DNA from: DTJG01 sp964532995
GTDB taxonomy: Bacteria; Ratteibacteria; UBA8468; B48-G9; DTJG01
DNA: 64,000 bases
NCBI GenBank assembly: GCA_964532995.1
Contig: CAZHJN010000001.1
Coordinates: forward strand, 1 to 64,000
Direction: 5' to 3'
A program made the position numbers and the translations under genes. Of the stretch, positions 61,641-64,000 are shown piece by piece. Every line of letters begins with the position of its first letter. Position 1 is the stretch's first letter. The notes below the pieces were generated by a model. It did not search any database, was not told the origin of the DNA, and worked only from the letters and a program-made list of their open reading frames with translations.

Positions 61641-62011
61641 TTGTACACCTTTTCAGGGTTAAATATTCTTTCATCAACAACCTTCAATTCATTTCCATCG
61701 ATCCTTCTCCAGAAGCAGGAAAAATAACCTTCGTGACAGCATCCACACACCTGTTCAACTATCAACAGAAGCGCATCCTGATCACAGTCAACCCTTATTT
61801 CACGGATTTTCTGGATATGACCTGATGTCTCTCCTTTTTTCCACAGTTTTTTCCTACTTCTGCTCCAGAAGTGTACAGTACCTGTCTCTATGGACCTTTT
61901 TATACTTTCAACGTTCATATAACCAAGCATAAGTACCCTGCCCCCTGTATCCTGTACAATGGCAGGTATAAGGCCATCTCTGTTGAATTTAAGTTCTTTC
62001 AAAATATCCAT
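61637..62011 (-). CDS. hisI: Phosphoribosyl-AMP cyclohydrolase
   Basis: HisI opens the purine ring in histidine synthesis. The protein contains MLGYMNVESIKRSIETG, HFWSRSRKKLWKKGETSGH, the metal aspartates of DCDQDALL and the C-terminal GCCHEGYFSCFWR (family ACHTGxxSCFyR). I choose the ATG at 62011 (124 residues) by family fit. The open frame upstream is not HisI-like. It stands without other his genes at the head of the secDF-fab operon and lacks the HisE domain. Confidence 0.93.
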   Translation of the reverse strand: MDILKELKFNRDGLIPAIVQDTGGRVLMLGYMNVESIKRSIETGTVHFWSRSRKKLWKKGETSGHIQKIREIRVDCDQDALLLIVEQVCGCCHEGYFSCFWRRIDGNELKVVDERIFNPEKVYK

Positions 62012-62033
62012 TTTAATATATTCTGATTCTCTA

Positions 62034-62062
62034 TTGAAAAAGCTAACAGAAAATACTATCAT
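62034..62062 (+). promoter_or_regulatory. Sigma70-like promoter for the Ogt-like gene
   Basis: TTGAAA (62034-62039) and TATCAT (62057-62062) are 17 nt apart on the plus strand, with a start near 62069 and the ATG at 62092. Confidence 0.55.
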
Positions 62063-62081
62063 AAATAACATAATATGGCAA
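62053..62081 (-). promoter_or_regulatory. Candidate promoter for hisI-secDF-fab, overlapping the divergent one
   Basis: TTGCCA (62076-62081) and TAGTAT (62053-62058) are 17 nt apart on the minus strand. The -10 box shares two bases with the opposing -10 box, so the two promoters would compete. The match is weaker than the others in this window. Confidence 0.4.
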
Positions 62082-62091
62082 ATAGCTGAAA

Positions 62092-62358
62092 ATGTCCCGC
62101 ATAAACAAAACAGAAAAACTCGTATTAAAACAGGTATGTCTTGTTCCTTTTGGCAGCACTTCCACATACAAAAAAATTGCTGTTAAGTCTGGTGGTATCA
62201 ACCCGAGAACAGTTGGAAAAATTCTGAATGAAAACAAAAATCTCATAGCGATTCCCTGTCATAGAATTATATATTCAAACATGAAAACAGGAGGATATCG
62301 AATAGGAAAGGATTTTAAAAAATTTATACTTGAATGGGAAAAAAGAATTATTTCATAA
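62092..62358 (+). CDS. Minimal Ogt/MGMT-like DNA-binding domain protein
   Basis: Only 88 residues long, it corresponds to the C-terminal domain of O6-alkylguanine-DNA alkyltransferases: VPFGSTSTYKKIA, the arginine finger Arg39 in NPRTVGKIL, the reactive Cys56 in IPCHRII, and GGYRIG. The usual N-terminal ribonuclease-like domain is absent. Alkyltransferase-like proteins of this size normally have Trp in place of the cysteine. Here the cysteine is kept, so alkyl transfer is possible. It has its own promoter and no Shine-Dalgarno that I can see. Confidence 0.85.
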   Translation: MSRINKTEKLVLKQVCLVPFGSTSTYKKIAVKSGGINPRTVGKILNENKNLIAIPCHRIIYSNMKTGGYRIGKDFKKFILEWEKRIIS

Positions 62359-62371
62359 AAGTTTTTTATGA
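62353..62371. terminator. AT-rich palindrome between convergent genes (weak terminator candidate)
   Basis: A perfect 8-bp inverted repeat TCATAAAA/TTTTATGA with a 3-nt loop fills most of the gap between the convergent Ogt-like and kinase genes, and includes the end of the former. Its low GC content makes it a weak terminator at best. Confidence 0.3.
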
Positions 62372-62377
62372 TTCAAC

Positions 62378-63751
62378 TCAGGCATATTTTTTTAATTCAG
62401 AATACCTTTCGTACATTTCAGTATAGCATTGAAGTAAATTTTCATCGGCCTGAAAAAGATTGCCTGAAAGACTTTCCCTCAATGAGAATGAACGCCAGAA
62501 AAGTTTCATAGCACCTGCACCGGCAGCTTCATTTATTTCAGGAACAAAAACAGACTTTCCGGTAATATTTGCAAGCAACTGAGAGAGAAAAGAATTTTTT
62601 GCAGCACCACCTATCATTACAATGTGATTTATTTTTTCTCCTTCCGGCAAAATTTTTTCTGTTTTTTCAAGCCTTTCACGAACCTGAAAACAGAGGGATT
62701 CCACAATTGCCTGCATTATTTCAGAAGCTTTTGTCGATAAACTCAACCCGCAGATGCTTCCTCTTCCGATATTAAATTCAGGTATTACAATAATCCCAGA
62801 TGGTTTATCGGAAGGAAGAAATTTCTGCCTGAAGGTTTTCTGACCCCATTCATAAACAACACCACCATTACTGATAGCAGCCATGAGACCATATATATTC
62901 TGTTTTAGATGAGGACCAGGCGAAAGCTGTCTATTATCATCAAAAACAATGGATTCAGTGGTAACAAGCAAGACCCATGCGGTTCCACAGGAAACAAGAA
63001 TTTTACCCTTCTCCGCAGCGCCGGCACCAAGGCTTGCGCAATACTGATCATGCCCACCGGCAAGAACAGGAATTCCAGATTTCAAACCTGTTGAACCGGC
63101 AACATTTTCTTTCAGATTTCCTGTGACCGTATCTGCTTCCACAATTTCTGGCAGCATCTGGTTACTTATTCCCGCTATCTCCAGCAGTTCAGAATCCCAC
63201 TGTCTCTTTTTTAAATTGTAAAGATTGGTAATTGCTGCGCTGGTATGGTCCAGGACAAAATTGCCGGTCAGAAAATGATTCACATAATCCGCAACAAAAG
63301 AAATCCGAGCAGTTTTTCTGAAAATTTCGGGTTCATTCTTTTTCAGCCATCTCAATATCGCCACACAGGACCATCCACCGGGCACATATCCTGTCTTCTT
63401 ATAAAAAAAATCCTCTCCAAAATTGCGCACAAGATCGTGTGCAACATGTATTGCCCTGTTATCAAGCCATGTTATTGCAGGTCTGAGTGGAAGAAGATTT
63501 TTATCCAGCAACACAAATGTTCCACCCTGAAAACTGCCGGACACACCAATTACTGATGACTTCTGTTTCAGTTTTGATATTCCTTTTGTTATTGCAGCAA
63601 CCCAATCATTGCAGTCCTGTTCAACAAAAAGAGAACCTGAAAAAGAGATGCCTGTTTTTATTGATGCACTCTGGAGAATTTTTCCATCCATTGAATAGAG
63701 AAAAACCTTGGTATTTGTGGTACCGCTATCAAAACACAAAATTTTTTCCAT
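62378..63751 (-). CDS. FGGY family carbohydrate kinase
   Basis: The 457-residue sugar kinase begins with the phosphate-1 motif CFDSGTTNTKVFLY, has ITWLDNRA, the catalytic Asp235 in AGGHDQYCASLGAG and the C-terminal adenosine motif MIGGAAKNSFLSQLLANITG. Xylulose-, fuculose- or related ketose kinases share this pattern, and sequence alone does not settle the substrate. The gene upstream on the same strand encodes an isomerase-like C-terminus, so an aldose isomerase-ketulokinase pathway is likely. Confidence 0.9.
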   Translation of the reverse strand: MEKILCFDSGTTNTKVFLYSMDGKILQSASIKTGISFSGSLFVEQDCNDWVAAITKGISKLKQKSSVIGVSGSFQGGTFVLLDKNLLPLRPAITWLDNRAIHVAHDLVRNFGEDFFYKKTGYVPGGWSCVAILRWLKKNEPEIFRKTARISFVADYVNHFLTGNFVLDHTSAAITNLYNLKKRQWDSELLEIAGISNQMLPEIVEADTVTGNLKENVAGSTGLKSGIPVLAGGHDQYCASLGAGAAEKGKILVSCGTAWVLLVTTESIVFDDNRQLSPGPHLKQNIYGLMAAISNGGVVYEWGQKTFRQKFLPSDKPSGIIVIPEFNIGRGSICGLSLSTKASEIMQAIVESLCFQVRERLEKTEKILPEGEKINHIVMIGGAAKNSFLSQLLANITGKSVFVPEINEAAGAGAMKLFWRSFSLRESLSGNLFQADENLLQCYTEMYERYSELKKYA

Positions 63752-63756
63752 ATTCT

Positions 63757-64000
63757 TTAGATTTTTACAAATTGTGATTGGGATATGCGGGCAAACATCC
63801 TGAGGATTTCGATATGATCTCCGTAAGCCATCGCTAGATGATGTGTACCACCGGCATAACTATAAGAATTTAAAAATTCTCTCACATCTTTTTTAATCTG
63901 AAAAAGGAAATGCGGTGCATTAATTTCTGGAAGTAATTGTTCATCCTCAATGCTGCCCGTTGTGACGATAATACTGAATTTTTCATCTTTACAGGGTGCC
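63757..64000 (-). CDS. C-terminal part of an L-fucose/L-arabinose isomerase-like protein (partial)
   Basis: The frame ends with TAA at 63757-63759 and is open to the right window edge, giving 80 residues. AGGTHHLAMAYGD near the C-terminus resembles the His-containing segment of the fucose/arabinose isomerase fold, where a histidine binds the active-site metal. It ends 5 nt before the kinase start, so the two form an operon. The N-terminus lies outside the window, and the family call is moderate. Confidence 0.6.
   Translation of the reverse strand, partial: APCKDEKFSIIVTTGSIEDEQLLPEINAPHFLFQIKKDVREFLNSYSYAGGTHHLAMAYGDHIEILRMFARISQSQFVKI

Noticed and set aside
1..64000. CRISPR arrays, insertion sequences, phage or defence genes
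   Set aside because: No regularly spaced repeats, transposase motifs or defence-type domains were seen; the only long repeat is the tuf tract.

Overview
The window is a gene-dense, AT-rich (roughly 38-40 % GC by eye) bacterial housekeeping region with almost no intergenic space. It suggests an uncultured Gram-negative-type bacterium: type II fatty acid synthesis, SecDF, a heptosyltransferase-like enzyme, an O-antigen ligase/polymerase, lipid-linked sugar transferases and a PilT ATPase occur together. The gene set is too complete for a reduced CPR-type genome. A deep lineage such as Omnitrophota or a neighbouring candidate phylum is my guess, not a demonstrated assignment.

Layout. (1) 1-1980, minus: a membrane sugar transferase running off the left edge and a GT2 glycosyltransferase. 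(2) 2034-10380, plus: a tightly overlapped operon uppP-pyrK-pyrD-(O-antigen ligase/TPR)-ricT-metG-pyrH-frr-cmk, ending 4 nt from the convergent pnp. (3) 46838 down to 10385, minus: one continuous transcription-translation block. It runs tRNA-Gly, tRNA-Thr, tuf, rpmG, tRNA-Trp, secE, nusG, rplK-A-J-L, a fused rpoB-rpoC, rpsL, rpsG, fusA, a second tuf, then the complete S10, spc and alpha ribosomal clusters (rpmD absent), rpoZ, pilT, purD, rpsO and pnp. The classical beta, str, S10, spc and alpha operons are therefore joined in about 35 kb that encodes all RNA polymerase core subunits. (4) 50843 down to 46924, minus: an envelope-sugar operon (GT9, GT2, GT-C transferase fused to a PAP2 phosphatase). 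(5) 62011 down to 50915, minus: hisI-secD-secF-rsmD-coaD-rpmF-plsX-fabH-fabD-fabG-acpP-fabF-acyl-CoA dehydrogenase-rluD. (6) 62092-64000: a very short Ogt-like protein on plus, and a FGGY sugar kinase plus a truncated sugar isomerase on minus.

Regulation. Four of the five listed promoters are sigma70-like with 17-nt spacers and boxes matching consensus at 4-6 of 6 positions (before tRNA-Gly, before tRNA-Thr/tuf, before the GT9 operon, before rpsO-pnp). hisI and the Ogt-like gene have overlapping divergent promoters. Most genes have good Shine-Dalgarno sequences, and neighbouring genes are commonly coupled by ATGA or TAATG overlaps. I saw no convincing GC-rich Rho-independent terminator. No non-coding gap exceeds 300 bases.

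Most unusual items: the rpoB-rpoC fusion; a tandem duplication at its N-terminus; two identical tuf genes with codon use unlike their neighbours and a four-cysteine insertion in the EF-Tu GTPase domain; and the glycosyltransferase-PAP2 phosphatase fusion. I found no mobile elements, CRISPR arrays or defence system.
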